From Clostridia bacterium (GTDB taxonomy: Bacteria; Bacillota; Clostridia; Christensenellales; Borkfalkiaceae), in assembly GCA_017463325.1 (NCBI GenBank), contig JAFTPK010000003.1, positions 62,001 through 126,000 of the forward strand: a stretch of DNA of 64,000 bases, read 5' to 3'. The number at the start of each line of letters is the position of its first letter. The stretch's first letter is position 1. Below are positions 46,454 to 55,716 of the stretch, piece after piece. A model generated the notes under the pieces. The model was given only the letters and a program-made list of their open reading frames with translations. It had not been told where the DNA came from and made no database searches. The translations under genes and the position numbers were made by a program.

Positions 46454-47875
46454 TTATTTTCGGACTTCCGCAAAAACGGCGTCGCCGACTTTGAGAGAGA
46501 AGGTATAACTTCCGTCCGCGTTCGCCTTGACCTTAATAGGCTTACCGCGGAAATAAAATTTCTTTTTTCCCTCGGGCAGGTACGCGGTGAACCGCATAGG
46601 CTTTGCTCCCTCGAACAATTCCTCTTTGACGTTGCCGATATTTTCAAACATATACAGCTTGCCCTTTTCCCCCTTACTCTCCGTGACGAGCGCCACCCCT
46701 TTCTCCACCTTCGTTTTTAAAGGACAGGTCTTTTTCTCGTACAGATATTTGGTATGGTCGAAATCGTCCGCCGTTTTTCCGTCCTCACAGACAACGTACG
46801 AATTTTCGTATTCGTAGCCTAACGCGATTTTCGCAAAACGTTTAAACTCTTTAATAATACGTTTTGTATAATACCACATAGCCGTTTTGGAGCCGTCGAG
46901 GTTGATAAACGCCGCGCCGTCCTGCTCCCCGCCCCCATCCTTTGCGAACTCGAAAGTGGGCTTTGCCATGTAGGTATAAAAGGAAAATTCTCGTACGCCG
47001 AAACCGAGCGCGGCGTTCATTTGCCAGTACATATCGCTCTCGCCCATTCTGCGGTTACGGATCACCCCCACCGTCACGTGCGAAAAGGATTGCAGTACAA
47101 CGCGGAATTCTATGCCAAGCTCTTGACAAAGCCGCGCGACAATCTGGTAATTTGGCAGGAAATTTCCGCTGATGAGGTATTCCCTACGGAAAGGATACTC
47201 GTCGAAAAGAATACTGTCCAACCCCGTGCCCACGGTGAAATCACGGACGTATTTTTCGTATACGTCCTGCTTGCCCGAAAAGTCGGTGGCGTGACGAAGT
47301 AGACCATCGTCCGGCCGCATCTCTTTCCAAAGGCTTTCGTCCGAGGAAATAATAGACGTACGCGCATCAAGGGGCAAAAGATTGCATTGCAAATACGCCT
47401 CGGGCAATACCCGTTTTAACGACGCCACCATGCTGAAATAAGCGGGAAATTCGGCGTAAATAGGCTCGTCAAGAAGCTGAATCCCGTAAAAACCCTTTCT
47501 CTTGCAATAGGGCTTTACGCACTCTCTCACCCATTCGTCCAGCTCTTCTTCCGTTTGGAAACGCTTGCCCTCGCCCAAAATCTCCCGTTGACGGATCACC
47601 TGATCGAAACGGCTATCGGTGACGAGCAGTTTCTTACAACCCGCCTTTAACGCCTCGTCAAAGACGAGCTTACAGTTCGAGCCTTCCCATTCGCCGCCGC
47701 GAAAAGCGTTTTCGCCGCGTGCCTGTATCATATCGAAACCGCAATCGACGTATTCCTTAAACCGCTTGGCGTTTCTGAAATCCTCGCCGTAACGATAAGT
47801 ATACCCGTTGTATTTATAGTTCCCCGAGGTGGGGATATTATAGGCGTAAAACAAAAAGCCTTTTCTTTTACTCAT
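46454..47875 (-). CDS. Putative TIM-barrel glycosidase, cytoplasmic member of a paralogous pair
   Basis: I do not recognise a numbered family. 473 aa, no signal peptide. It is a clear relative of the lipoprotein at 49672-51390: shared blocks are YGEDFR-x3-RFKEY, GFYGIQLLDEPIY, QCNLLP, DSILFDEYPF, VVLQSFSHV and FGVREFSFYTYMAKP, in the same order. The DEP (Glu137) at one strand end and FDEY (Asp225, Glu226) at another look like the acid/base and nucleophile of a retaining GH-A-type hydrolase, with Trp/Tyr-rich strands as in sugar sites; a small beta domain ends the chain. Start overlaps the GH63-like gene by 8 nt. A substrate cannot be named. Confidence 0.6.
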   Translation of the reverse strand: MSKRKGFLFYAYNIPTSGNYKYNGYTYRYGEDFRNAKRFKEYVDCGFDMIQARGENAFRGGEWEGSNCKLVFDEALKAGCKKLLVTDSRFDQVIRQREILGEGKRFQTEEELDEWVRECVKPYCKRKGFYGIQLLDEPIYAEFPAYFSMVASLKRVLPEAYLQCNLLPLDARTSIISSDESLWKEMRPDDGLLRHATDFSGKQDVYEKYVRDFTVGTGLDSILFDEYPFRREYLISGNFLPNYQIVARLCQELGIEFRVVLQSFSHVTVGVIRNRRMGESDMYWQMNAALGFGVREFSFYTYMAKPTFEFAKDGGGEQDGAAFINLDGSKTAMWYYTKRIIKEFKRFAKIALGYEYENSYVVCEDGKTADDFDHTKYLYEKKTCPLKTKVEKGVALVTESKGEKGKLYMFENIGNVKEELFEGAKPMRFTAYLPEGKKKFYFRGKPIKVKANADGSYTFSLKVGDAVFAEVRK

Positions 47876-49571
47876 AATCGTAATACTCCTCTTGAATCAT
47901 CAGTAACGTAAAGCACGCCGACCAGTTATAATCGACGATCGAATGTACGTGTCTTCGCCAGTCGGGCGTCTTTAACGGCTTGCCCTTACGCTCGCATTGC
48001 AGAGGCGAAACTTGCCCCTCGGGATCGTAAAACTCGAAGATCGTACCCGTCTTTTTATACCATTTTTGCACCATGGAAAGGGTAGCGCTACGAAGAGCGG
48101 CAGCCTCCTTTTCATACCCGTAGCTGCGAAGTCCGCGAATAATCATATAATTGACGTTGAGCCAAACGCCGCCCCGCCACATATCCGTCGAGTACGTTTC
48201 GTGCGTTTTCGCGATCGACGCAAGCGGCGTCGCCGTCCAAAGCAAATTCGGATCGGTGAGAGTTTTCACCATTTTCTTTGCTTGCTCTTTCGTCGGAATT
48301 CCTGCAAACAAAGGGAAAAAGCTCGCGGGGGTAAGTGCCTTAGAAAGTTTCCCGCCAAGCATACGGTCGTAATATGCGCCGTCCTCCTCGCACCACAAGA
48401 GCGCGTTGATCTGCTCTTTTATGCGCTCGTATACGCCCCGCCATTTTTCGCTCCGTTCCGTCTGACCGATCTCGGCGAAAATTTCGGAAAGATAACGCGC
48501 GTCTGCGGCGAGAAAGGTGGAAAAATCGACAGCGTCTAATTCTTCGTCGCAATCAAAGCGGGGAGAATTATCCCACCCCGACTCTCCGCACCTGCATTTT
48601 TTCTCGTCGGGGTCGGTAAACCATTCCAAAAGCCCGTTGCCGTTCTTATCGCGGTTTTTTCTATCCCATTCAAGATAGCCTTCGAGGGCGTCCGCACACT
48701 CTGCGAGAAATGCCTTATCGCCTGTCTTGCGATACACCTCCCATACCCCCCAAGAAAGTACCTGCGGTTGGGTGTTATACGACGAGTTTTCGGGGTTCAT
48801 CATGCAGGGAATAAACCCGTCCGCCTCTGCGCGGGAAAGTACGGCACGAATAGCATCTTTCGCAAGCTCGCCGTCGTAGGTGACAATGGCAAGCGCGTGA
48901 AACACGCTGTCCCAAAGCCAACAGTTTTTATGCGGTACTCTATCGGGCGTCGTCCAACGGCAGGGAAATTTCCCCTCCGCGGAGCGTACGTTCACCTTTT
49001 GTACGGAAAGCGCTTTATAATATAACCGCTCGTATTCCTTATTCTTACACTTGGGCAGCTTACGGAAATAGTCGTAGCGCGCCTTTTTCAAAGCCTGCAT
49101 ATCTACCCGCAGCCCCTCTTCCGCCGCTTTGACCGCAAACGAATATACGTTGGTAGAATGAGCAACGGCGAATTCGTAAAGTCCGTCCGTGCGTTGATTT
49201 ACCCGCAATGCAAGCGCGTCCGTAGAATTAAACCAAACCTTTGCCCCGTGCACCTCAACCGTTTTTAAGCTCTTTTCGCCCGTAATTTCGGGCAATACGG
49301 GAGAAACTCCTACAAGGGTGTCCGAATCGGAAAAGGCAAGAAAGAATTCCCCCGCCGCCGTTTTCGCGTCGATCATATCCCCCGTGATCGCCTTGAACGA
49401 AATCCTGCCTTTCACAGGGAAAACGACCTTAAACCATTCTTTTAGCTCGAAACGTATCCCGATCTTTTTCCTCGTCAGCGTACCGATAAAATCGTTATAA
49501 TAACGGTTTTTGCCGTCTATCCCCGAGAACCCGAACAATTGTCCGTAGCCCCAAACGGTATTAAGTTTCAT
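47868..49571 (-). CDS. GH63-like (alpha/alpha)6-barrel glycoside hydrolase
   Basis: Probable cytoplasmic alpha-glucosidase of the GH63/GH37 type. N-terminal beta-sandwich (about 1-165) and an (alpha/alpha)6 barrel: WLWDSVFHA, GESGWDNSPRFD with the probable general acid Asp334, FLAADARYL, DMWRGGVWLNVNYMII, and FEFYDP with the probable base Glu513. 567 aa, no signal peptide. AAGGAG 8 nt before the ATG. It has its own promoter with paired 21-bp-spaced activator sites and heads a two-gene operon with the TIM-barrel gene. Confidence 0.8.
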   Translation of the reverse strand: MKLNTVWGYGQLFGFSGIDGKNRYYNDFIGTLTRKKIGIRFELKEWFKVVFPVKGRISFKAITGDMIDAKTAAGEFFLAFSDSDTLVGVSPVLPEITGEKSLKTVEVHGAKVWFNSTDALALRVNQRTDGLYEFAVAHSTNVYSFAVKAAEEGLRVDMQALKKARYDYFRKLPKCKNKEYERLYYKALSVQKVNVRSAEGKFPCRWTTPDRVPHKNCWLWDSVFHALAIVTYDGELAKDAIRAVLSRAEADGFIPCMMNPENSSYNTQPQVLSWGVWEVYRKTGDKAFLAECADALEGYLEWDRKNRDKNGNGLLEWFTDPDEKKCRCGESGWDNSPRFDCDEELDAVDFSTFLAADARYLSEIFAEIGQTERSEKWRGVYERIKEQINALLWCEEDGAYYDRMLGGKLSKALTPASFFPLFAGIPTKEQAKKMVKTLTDPNLLWTATPLASIAKTHETYSTDMWRGGVWLNVNYMIIRGLRSYGYEKEAAALRSATLSMVQKWYKKTGTIFEFYDPEGQVSPLQCERKGKPLKTPDWRRHVHSIVDYNWSACFTLLMIQEEYYDYE

Positions 49572-49602
49572 TTTTTTATCTCCTTACTTTGATATTGCAA
49601 TC

Positions 49603-49630
49603 ATTATAGCACAAATCCATAAGACTTCAA
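49603..49630 (-). promoter_or_regulatory. Promoter of the GH63-like operon
   Basis: TTGAAG (49625-49630), 16 bp, TATAAT (49603-49608), with TG in the extended -10 position. Confidence 0.7.
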
Positions 49631-49663
49631 TACCCAAAAACGACTAATTTATAAGGGAAAACG
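49631..49663 (-). promoter_or_regulatory. Tandem activator sites before the GH63-like operon
   Basis: CGTTTTTGGGTA (49631-49642) abuts the -35 box; CGTTTTCCCTTA (49652-49663) lies exactly 21 bp upstream. Same register as the sites at 57504 and 62673. Confidence 0.55.
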
Positions 49664-49671
49664 ATACTATT

Positions 49672-51390
49672 TTAACTTTCAGCAAGCGGGATCACGTACG
49701 CCGCTTCCCCCGCCGCGTTCTTAACGGTCAGCTTGCCGCCGTCCAGCTTTTCCACGCCGACGAACGCCCCGTTTCTGTACACCGCCGCGTGTGTATACCC
49801 CTCCTTAAAGGTAAGCACCGCCGTTTGATAAGCCTTGCTCCCTTTATGAATGGTATCTACCGTATTCATCACGCAGTACATATAGTAACCTTGCCCTTCG
49901 TCATACGACTCGGTGACGAGGACGCACTCTTTATTGACGGAAACGTCCGTTATGCAAACAAACGTATCGTCGTTATCCATCCACGCCATATACGAATCCG
50001 TCATAAAGTTGGTGGGCTTTTTGGTATAGAAGCGGCTGCCAAGGTAACGGAAATTGAGCTTGACGGGCGCAAACGCCTGATTTTGCGCCATTAGTTTTTG
50101 ATAGGTGTAGTAAAGATCGGTCTTTTCCCCAAAGCGGGAAATGAATGCGCCGTTCGCCTCGTTGAAATGCGAGGCCGCGTTGTCTTGCTTTGCCCAGTAG
50201 GTGTAGTAGCTAATCTGACTTACGCCGAACGCAAGCAAGGTGTTATTCAGCCACTCCGCGCCCTTTTCCGATACCTGACGGTGGAGCACCGCACCGTTAT
50301 TCGTCGTCGCAAAGCTCTGCGTGACCATATAATAGTCGATATTCCTTTCCTTGGCGACCTCCGCCGCAATCTGCATTTCGGGGAAATACACCCTTAATAC
50401 GGAGCCGTCGCGCAACGGATAGTCGTCAAACTGCACGTAATCACTACCCATGGAATCAACGAAGCTTTCCAAATACTTTCTGTATTTTGCTTTCGTCGTT
50501 TCCGCTCTGCCGCCGTTTGCGTCTATCTCTGCCGTCAAAATTTCTTCAAGGCGCTCGTTAGCGCTCACCGTTTCGTCAGCCGTGACGCCGCCGACCAGCC
50601 CGTAAAATTCCTCTTCCGACACCGTATCCTCTTCCGCGTCAAACCATTCGAGAAGAGGCATCAGGTTATACGCGCCCGCGCCGTATTCACGCATAGGCAA
50701 AAGATTTGTCTGTACGAAAATCTCTTTTTCAAGCTTTGCCGCGACCCGTTTCAAACTACGATAGACCTGCCCGTAGGAAACGACCGCCGAATAGGAGGGT
50801 TCGTCCGCAAGCATGACGCCGTAAAAACCCGGGTGATCGACGTAAAGGGAAATATGCTTTTCGATATATTCGTCAAGCTTTTCTTCACTCTCGAAAATAT
50901 ATCCTTCACCCTCGCCGATCAGCTTGCCGTATTTGACGTTTGACCATTGCTGGATCTGCACGTCGGTCATAATGATCTTATCCAGCCCCGCCTCGTAAGC
51001 GTTATCCCAAAACACCTTGGTGTTCTTCCATTCGTTTTCGCGCAAGGTCCAAGTTTCTTCCTCCCACTCGTCAAGCGGCTTGTCGGCGTGGTTGATCGAA
51101 ACGCCCATACGCGCCGAGGACTGCGGGAGCCAAATGGTCATGCCCGCGTCCTTGTATTCCTTGAACCGCTCTACCGTACGGAAATCCTGCCCTGTCGTAT
51201 ACCCAACGCCGTCAATTTTGTAGGTGCCGTCGTTCGGGCCTGAATAGCCGTAAAAATCGTACTGTAAAGCTTGATACTCTTCGCCGCTGTAATCAGGCGC
51301 GGCGGGCGGCGTGCCCTCTTGGGCGCATCCAAAACAGCAGAGCGCGGAAATCGCCGCAAGGGTGGTCGCAATTATTTTTTTCGTTTTCAT
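49672..51390 (-). CDS. Putative TIM-barrel glycosidase lipoprotein
   Basis: Surface lipoprotein: basic N-terminus, hydrophobic stretch and lipobox CFGC with Cys22. From residue 45 to about 450 it parallels the cytoplasmic protein at 46454-47875 (GQDFRTVERFKEY, GFYGVMLADEPSY with Glu197, QTNLLPM, DYVQFDDYPLRD with Asp322/Asp323, MVTQSFATT, ISYYTYWAKQ). An insert of about 60 residues before the FDDY strand is unique to this copy, and Glu226 of the paralogue is Asp323 here. A beta-rich tail follows. GAGGTG precedes the ATG. Position behind the transporter suggests it trims glycans outside the cell. Family unassigned. Confidence 0.65.
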   Translation of the reverse strand: MKTKKIIATTLAAISALCCFGCAQEGTPPAAPDYSGEEYQALQYDFYGYSGPNDGTYKIDGVGYTTGQDFRTVERFKEYKDAGMTIWLPQSSARMGVSINHADKPLDEWEEETWTLRENEWKNTKVFWDNAYEAGLDKIIMTDVQIQQWSNVKYGKLIGEGEGYIFESEEKLDEYIEKHISLYVDHPGFYGVMLADEPSYSAVVSYGQVYRSLKRVAAKLEKEIFVQTNLLPMREYGAGAYNLMPLLEWFDAEEDTVSEEEFYGLVGGVTADETVSANERLEEILTAEIDANGGRAETTKAKYRKYLESFVDSMGSDYVQFDDYPLRDGSVLRVYFPEMQIAAEVAKERNIDYYMVTQSFATTNNGAVLHRQVSEKGAEWLNNTLLAFGVSQISYYTYWAKQDNAASHFNEANGAFISRFGEKTDLYYTYQKLMAQNQAFAPVKLNFRYLGSRFYTKKPTNFMTDSYMAWMDNDDTFVCITDVSVNKECVLVTESYDEGQGYYMYCVMNTVDTIHKGSKAYQTAVLTFKEGYTHAAVYRNGAFVGVEKLDGGKLTVKNAAGEAAYVIPLAES

Positions 51391-51402
51391 ACTTTCACCT
51401 CA

Positions 51403-53829
51403 TTAATTCGTTCCGAAGAAGGCGCCGTAGCCCAAGCCCGCGCCTTTCGCCATAATGGGCGCGTATACTTTATCGAGCGTCACCGTACGTCCGATCTGAC
51501 CATACAATACGATTTTGCCGCTAAAATACGTAGTCGGATCGTCGATCATGGCAAAATTGTCCCCCTCGATCTTACGCGTGCCCTGATAGAGCACCTCGCC
51601 CGTGGCACGGTTGGTCAAGTACGCCGTCAGCTTGATATATTTTACCGTAGCGGTATTTCTCAACTCTACGAAACCGAGCACCAAACGATACTGCCCCGTC
51701 GGGTTGAGCGCGTGTTGCGTCATGCCGAAATCAACGTCGCCGATACTCGAACGGAAGAACCCGTTCACGTTGTCACCCATATTCGCGACTTTATTCGGTC
51801 CGTAAATATTCAGACGGTTGTTCACGCTCGTTTCCCAATTCACAAAGTTGGAGCCGTCGGCTATGGTGCAGCCGTTCGTAATCAAAATTCCTTTATTTCC
51901 CGTCGCCTTGCCATCGTTGAAAATATTTGGCGTCGCCTCGTCGGCAAAGAAAAGGACGTTCGGCATATTGTTGCCTGTGAAATCGAACGCGATATACACG
52001 CCTTGATCGCCCGACGACGTCTTTTCCGCTTTAAACTCCTGATTGAACGCAAGGTAAGAATAATCGTTTACGGTCATACTCGTAGGTCGTGCGCCGCTCG
52101 TTGTGCCTGCGCGAAGCACCACCTTGCCGTCCGCCGCAATCGACTGTAAGCCGTGATAGGTAACTTTATTTTCCTCAATCCAATCCCACATCTCGGGCGC
52201 AACGTCGGAGGCGTTAAGCTCCAACAAGGCAAATTCGTGAACGCCGTCCTCAAAACGAAGGGTGTATTTACCTATTTCGGTGAGGGTAAACGTCGCCTCG
52301 GTGATCGCCGTCGTATTCCCCACGCTGTCCGTCAGCGTCAATTCGTATTCCTCCCCCTCGACGGGCAGGATATAATCGGAAACGCCCAGCGGTTCGTTGA
52401 CGTATACCTCCTTTCTCGCCGTTTCTTTAAACTGCGAGCTAGGGAAAAGCTTTTCGCGCGCCTCGACTATCGTTTCGGCGTGCACGATCGGATAGATCTT
52501 ATCCAAAACGGTACGCTTGCCGTACTGTCCGTAAGCAATGATCTTTCCCGAATAGTAATCGTCCGTCACCTCCAAGGTAAGCCCCGTCGGGATTTTTTTC
52601 GTAAAGACGCCGTCGTAATAAACCTCGCCCGTTTCGCGGTTGGAAAGATGCACAGCCACCGTAAATTTCTCCGCCGTGCCCTCGATAAAGCCTACCACCA
52701 AACGGAATTTCGTTTCCGCGTTGCTCGCCTGATAGGTAAGCCCCAGCGGCTCCACTCCCCGAATACTTTCGCGGAACCAGCCCGCGTATTCGTTATCCAT
52801 TTGACTAATCTTTCTCGGTCCGTAAATATTCAAACGACCGTTGACGCTTTTCGCCCATTTCGCAAACGGCGCGCCGTCGTTGCCCGTCGAGCCGTTGACA
52901 ACCACGATCCCTTTATCCGACTCGCCCGTCGGATTGATATAATTCTCACAGAACATAGAAGAGGTAAGCTCGTTGCAGAAGAATGCGAGCGCGGGCATAT
53001 TGTTACCCGTGTAATCAAAAGCCACGAAATCCCCAAGCCCATAGTCGCCGTCGTAAGCAAGATAGGACTGATAAGAAACGTAGTCCGCTCGGGGCGCACC
53101 CATTGTTTGCCCGTCCGAATACTTACTCTTGTTCAGCGTCACGCCGCCGTCCGCAACGACAACGGTGTCGTAATCGACGATCCCGTTATCCTCCAAAAAT
53201 TTCACCGTTTCCGCGTCAACGCGACGGATCCCTACTACCTGCGAAAGCTCCTTTCTCTGTCCGTCCTCCGCTTCCAAATGGAAATAAAAGGTGTGATCTG
53301 CCGCGCTTTCCACGGTGAACGAAAGGTCACTTTCGCTAAACTCCGTCGTTTCGCCTTCCACCACCACGCTGTCCATGACCATTTTCCATTCGTAATAGGA
53401 CTGTACGGAAATGTTCATCTTCTCGAAGAATTTTTCAAAAACAATCTCTTCGCCCGTATTGTAAAGCTCGCTACTTAAAGTGTATTCCCATTGCAAGCGG
53501 GGAGCCGTCACCGTCAGCTCAAACGTTTCGGTGCCCTTAAATTCCCCTGAATTGATCGTATATACGAGGCTGTAAACGCCCGGCTCGTCAGGCGTCCAAA
53601 TGTCGCGCCCCGTATAGTCGCGGTTGAAATTCTCCCCCTTGATTACGAGGGTGTAATCGTCTGTAATCTTCTCAAAATATTCGTCGAAACGAACGCTTTC
53701 GCCAAGCTCGATCGTTTCAAGCGAGCCTTCCAAAAACTGCGGACCTGTATTTTTCGCGCACGCGGCAAAGCCGCCGAAAACGAAAACGCTCGCGCCGAGA
53801 AGTAATGCTTTTACAAAATTTTTTTTCAT
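51403..53829 (-). CDS. Surface lipoprotein with two repeated glycan-binding-like domains
   Basis: Lipoprotein signal with FAAC at Cys24. Residues 30-110 and 110-205 look like Ig-type domains; a large domain is then duplicated, about 213-450 and 545-800. Shared blocks include FDYTGNNMP/FDFTGNNMP, FCNE/FADE, NGRLNIYGPRK/NNRLNIYGPNK, GWFRESI/GFFRSSI, FRLVVGFIE/YRLVLGFVE, LSNRETGEVYY/LTNRATGEVLY, SGKIIAYGQYG/SGKIVLYGQIG. The jelly-roll-like pattern and the locus suggest carbohydrate binding, but I know no named family for it and no catalytic motif is seen. 808 aa; AAGGAG before the ATG; 12 nt from the next gene. Confidence 0.6.
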   Translation of the reverse strand: MKKNFVKALLLGASVFVFGGFAACAKNTGPQFLEGSLETIELGESVRFDEYFEKITDDYTLVIKGENFNRDYTGRDIWTPDEPGVYSLVYTINSGEFKGTETFELTVTAPRLQWEYTLSSELYNTGEEIVFEKFFEKMNISVQSYYEWKMVMDSVVVEGETTEFSESDLSFTVESAADHTFYFHLEAEDGQRKELSQVVGIRRVDAETVKFLEDNGIVDYDTVVVADGGVTLNKSKYSDGQTMGAPRADYVSYQSYLAYDGDYGLGDFVAFDYTGNNMPALAFFCNELTSSMFCENYINPTGESDKGIVVVNGSTGNDGAPFAKWAKSVNGRLNIYGPRKISQMDNEYAGWFRESIRGVEPLGLTYQASNAETKFRLVVGFIEGTAEKFTVAVHLSNRETGEVYYDGVFTKKIPTGLTLEVTDDYYSGKIIAYGQYGKRTVLDKIYPIVHAETIVEAREKLFPSSQFKETARKEVYVNEPLGVSDYILPVEGEEYELTLTDSVGNTTAITEATFTLTEIGKYTLRFEDGVHEFALLELNASDVAPEMWDWIEENKVTYHGLQSIAADGKVVLRAGTTSGARPTSMTVNDYSYLAFNQEFKAEKTSSGDQGVYIAFDFTGNNMPNVLFFADEATPNIFNDGKATGNKGILITNGCTIADGSNFVNWETSVNNRLNIYGPNKVANMGDNVNGFFRSSIGDVDFGMTQHALNPTGQYRLVLGFVELRNTATVKYIKLTAYLTNRATGEVLYQGTRKIEGDNFAMIDDPTTYFSGKIVLYGQIGRTVTLDKVYAPIMAKGAGLGYGAFFGTN

Positions 53830-53842
53830 GGTTTTCTCCTTG

Positions 53843-54712
53843 TCAGCCTTTCAAACCGCCCGCCGTTACGTTGGTCAAAATAAGCTTTTGCGAACAGGAA
53901 TAAAGCACGATCACGGGGATCGCGGAAATGATCGCCGCCGCAAAGTAAATGGGTTTGGAATCCTCGATATAGTTCGCTTCGGTGTTGAACAAATACAGAC
54001 CGTACGCAAGGTTTGGATAATCGCGAAGATAAATCATGGAGCGGGAATAGTTATTCCATACCCCGAACGACTGTTGAATAGCGATCGCCGTGATGCAGGG
54101 AAATGCCTGCGGCAAAATGATTTGCGTAAAAACGCGGAAATCGCTTGCCCCGTCAATCTTCGCCGCCTCCGAATAGGTCATGCTGATCCCCTTGAAATTT
54201 CCGTAGAAAATTATGAACGCGAAGTCAAAGCCGCCTGCCCACGAAAGCCAAATCGTCGCGGGGTTATTGACCATGCCCAAAGCGTCGATCATTTTAAAGC
54301 TTGCCGCGCCGCTCCCGATAATAGGAATAACGTTGGCGAAAATGACCACCGAATATAAAAATTCCTTACCGGGGAAACGGTACCGTGCGATCGGATAGGC
54401 GAGGATCGCGCTCGAAAACACGTTTGCCACGACGGACACAACGAGCATCCAAAGGGAGTTGAAGAGCATATTGAAATAGTCGAAGCCACGAATTTCAAAT
54501 TCGGTAAATACGCGCAGGTAATTGACAAACTGCCACGTCTTAGGAAGGCTCATATTATCGTCGAAATATTCCATGCCCGTTTTCAGGGAGTTGCTGATCG
54601 CCCAAAGCAGAGGCAATACGTGTAAAAACGCGCACACCGCAAAAAAGACGAGAAAGACGACAATAAACGCTTTCATAGCCGGCGTTTGTCTTTGAATTTT
54701 TAAATATTTCAT
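53843..54712 (-). CDS. Carbohydrate ABC transporter permease (MalG type)
   Basis: Inner-membrane half of a sugar importer. Six membrane helices and the ATPase-contact loop EAAKIDGASDFRVFTQIILP near residue 195. 289 aa from the ATG at 54712, one base after the stop of the other permease and directly behind GGAGGTG; the upstream frame is overlap. Pairs with the next permease and the solute-binding protein. Confidence 0.9.
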   Translation of the reverse strand: MKYLKIQRQTPAMKAFIVVFLVFFAVCAFLHVLPLLWAISNSLKTGMEYFDDNMSLPKTWQFVNYLRVFTEFEIRGFDYFNMLFNSLWMLVVSVVANVFSSAILAYPIARYRFPGKEFLYSVVIFANVIPIIGSGAASFKMIDALGMVNNPATIWLSWAGGFDFAFIIFYGNFKGISMTYSEAAKIDGASDFRVFTQIILPQAFPCITAIAIQQSFGVWNNYSRSMIYLRDYPNLAYGLYLFNTEANYIEDSKPIYFAAAIISAIPVIVLYSCSQKLILTNVTAGGLKG

Positions 54713-54713
54713 C

Positions 54714-55688
54714 TTACACCTCCACCGCGTCTTGTATTTTGCCGAGAATCCATCTGCCACCGAACACGATAGGCAAGGTAAAGATCGTGAGCACGAACCC
54801 GAGTGCCGAGGGGTACCCATACGCCGAGGGACTGCCGCCTGTAAGCGAAATTTGATACGTGATGTTATAGAGCACGAACCCGATCGTACTCATGTTCGGC
54901 TCGCCCGTACCGCCAGAGTACAGGAAAACGTTTGCGTCCGCCGTAAGCACCCCGCAAAGCGCGAAAGTGAGCGACATGGAAATGGTCGTCCAAACGCAAG
55001 GGATCGCGATCTTAAAGCAGACCGTCCAAAAGCCCGCGCCGTCCAGTTCCGCCGATTCGTAAAGCTCTTCGGGAAGTCTTGAAAACGCGCCCGTCAGTAC
55101 GGCATTATTGCCGACAAGCCCCATTACAAGGTTAATGACGATCAGCGTCGGGAACGCCGTTTCCGCCGACCCGAACAGCCCGTTTCGGAGTGCCTCCTCG
55201 GGAAGCTCGACGCCGATCAGCTTGACAAACCAGGTAATCGCACCGTCAAAGTTGACCATGTACTGAATGAGCGAAACGAACATGATACTGCCCATAAGGT
55301 TTGGAATTACGTAGCAAACACGGAAAAAGTAATGCCCGTGGATACGTTGAAAGAGAACGTAGGTCGTGACGATCGAAATCGGGAAAGTAATCCCGTTAGA
55401 CACAAGCCAAATAACAAGCGAATGCCCCATAGAATTGCCGAGGTTATTGCCGTATTTGTCTACTCCCGTCGCCGAGAAAGCTCTGAATACCGCGCCGATA
55501 TTGTCAAAAGTAAACGCTCCCGCGCCGTCTTGAAAAGCGAGCATGATGGACGACGTGTTGACGCCCACCCAAAACACCGCAAACTGCACGACGGGAAACA
55601 GTACCATTAAATAGCAAAACAAAAAGCTCTTTTTTTCGTATTTGCTGTATAATGAAATTTTCTTTTTAGGTAAAATTGTCGTGTTCAT
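54714..55688 (-). CDS. Carbohydrate ABC transporter permease (MalF/LplB type)
   Basis: Second permease. Six predicted membrane helices after a basic N-terminus; EAA-type loop ESAELDGAGFWTVCFKIAIP near residue 220. 324 aa, AGGGGA before the ATG. Both permeases belong to the clade that shares a multi-sugar ATPase (MsmX type); no ATPase gene is in the window. Confidence 0.9.
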   Translation of the reverse strand: MNTTILPKKKISLYSKYEKKSFLFCYLMVLFPVVQFAVFWVGVNTSSIMLAFQDGAGAFTFDNIGAVFRAFSATGVDKYGNNLGNSMGHSLVIWLVSNGITFPISIVTTYVLFQRIHGHYFFRVCYVIPNLMGSIMFVSLIQYMVNFDGAITWFVKLIGVELPEEALRNGLFGSAETAFPTLIVINLVMGLVGNNAVLTGAFSRLPEELYESAELDGAGFWTVCFKIAIPCVWTTISMSLTFALCGVLTADANVFLYSGGTGEPNMSTIGFVLYNITYQISLTGGSPSAYGYPSALGFVLTIFTLPIVFGGRWILGKIQDAVEV

Positions 55689-55716
55689 AAATTCCCCTGT
55701 TTTTCGTTTAAAAAAG

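Noticed and set aside
52153..53478. Plus-strand frame of 441 codons opposite the duplicated-domain lipoprotein
   Set aside because: Antisense shadow; composition and lack of motifs fit no protein.
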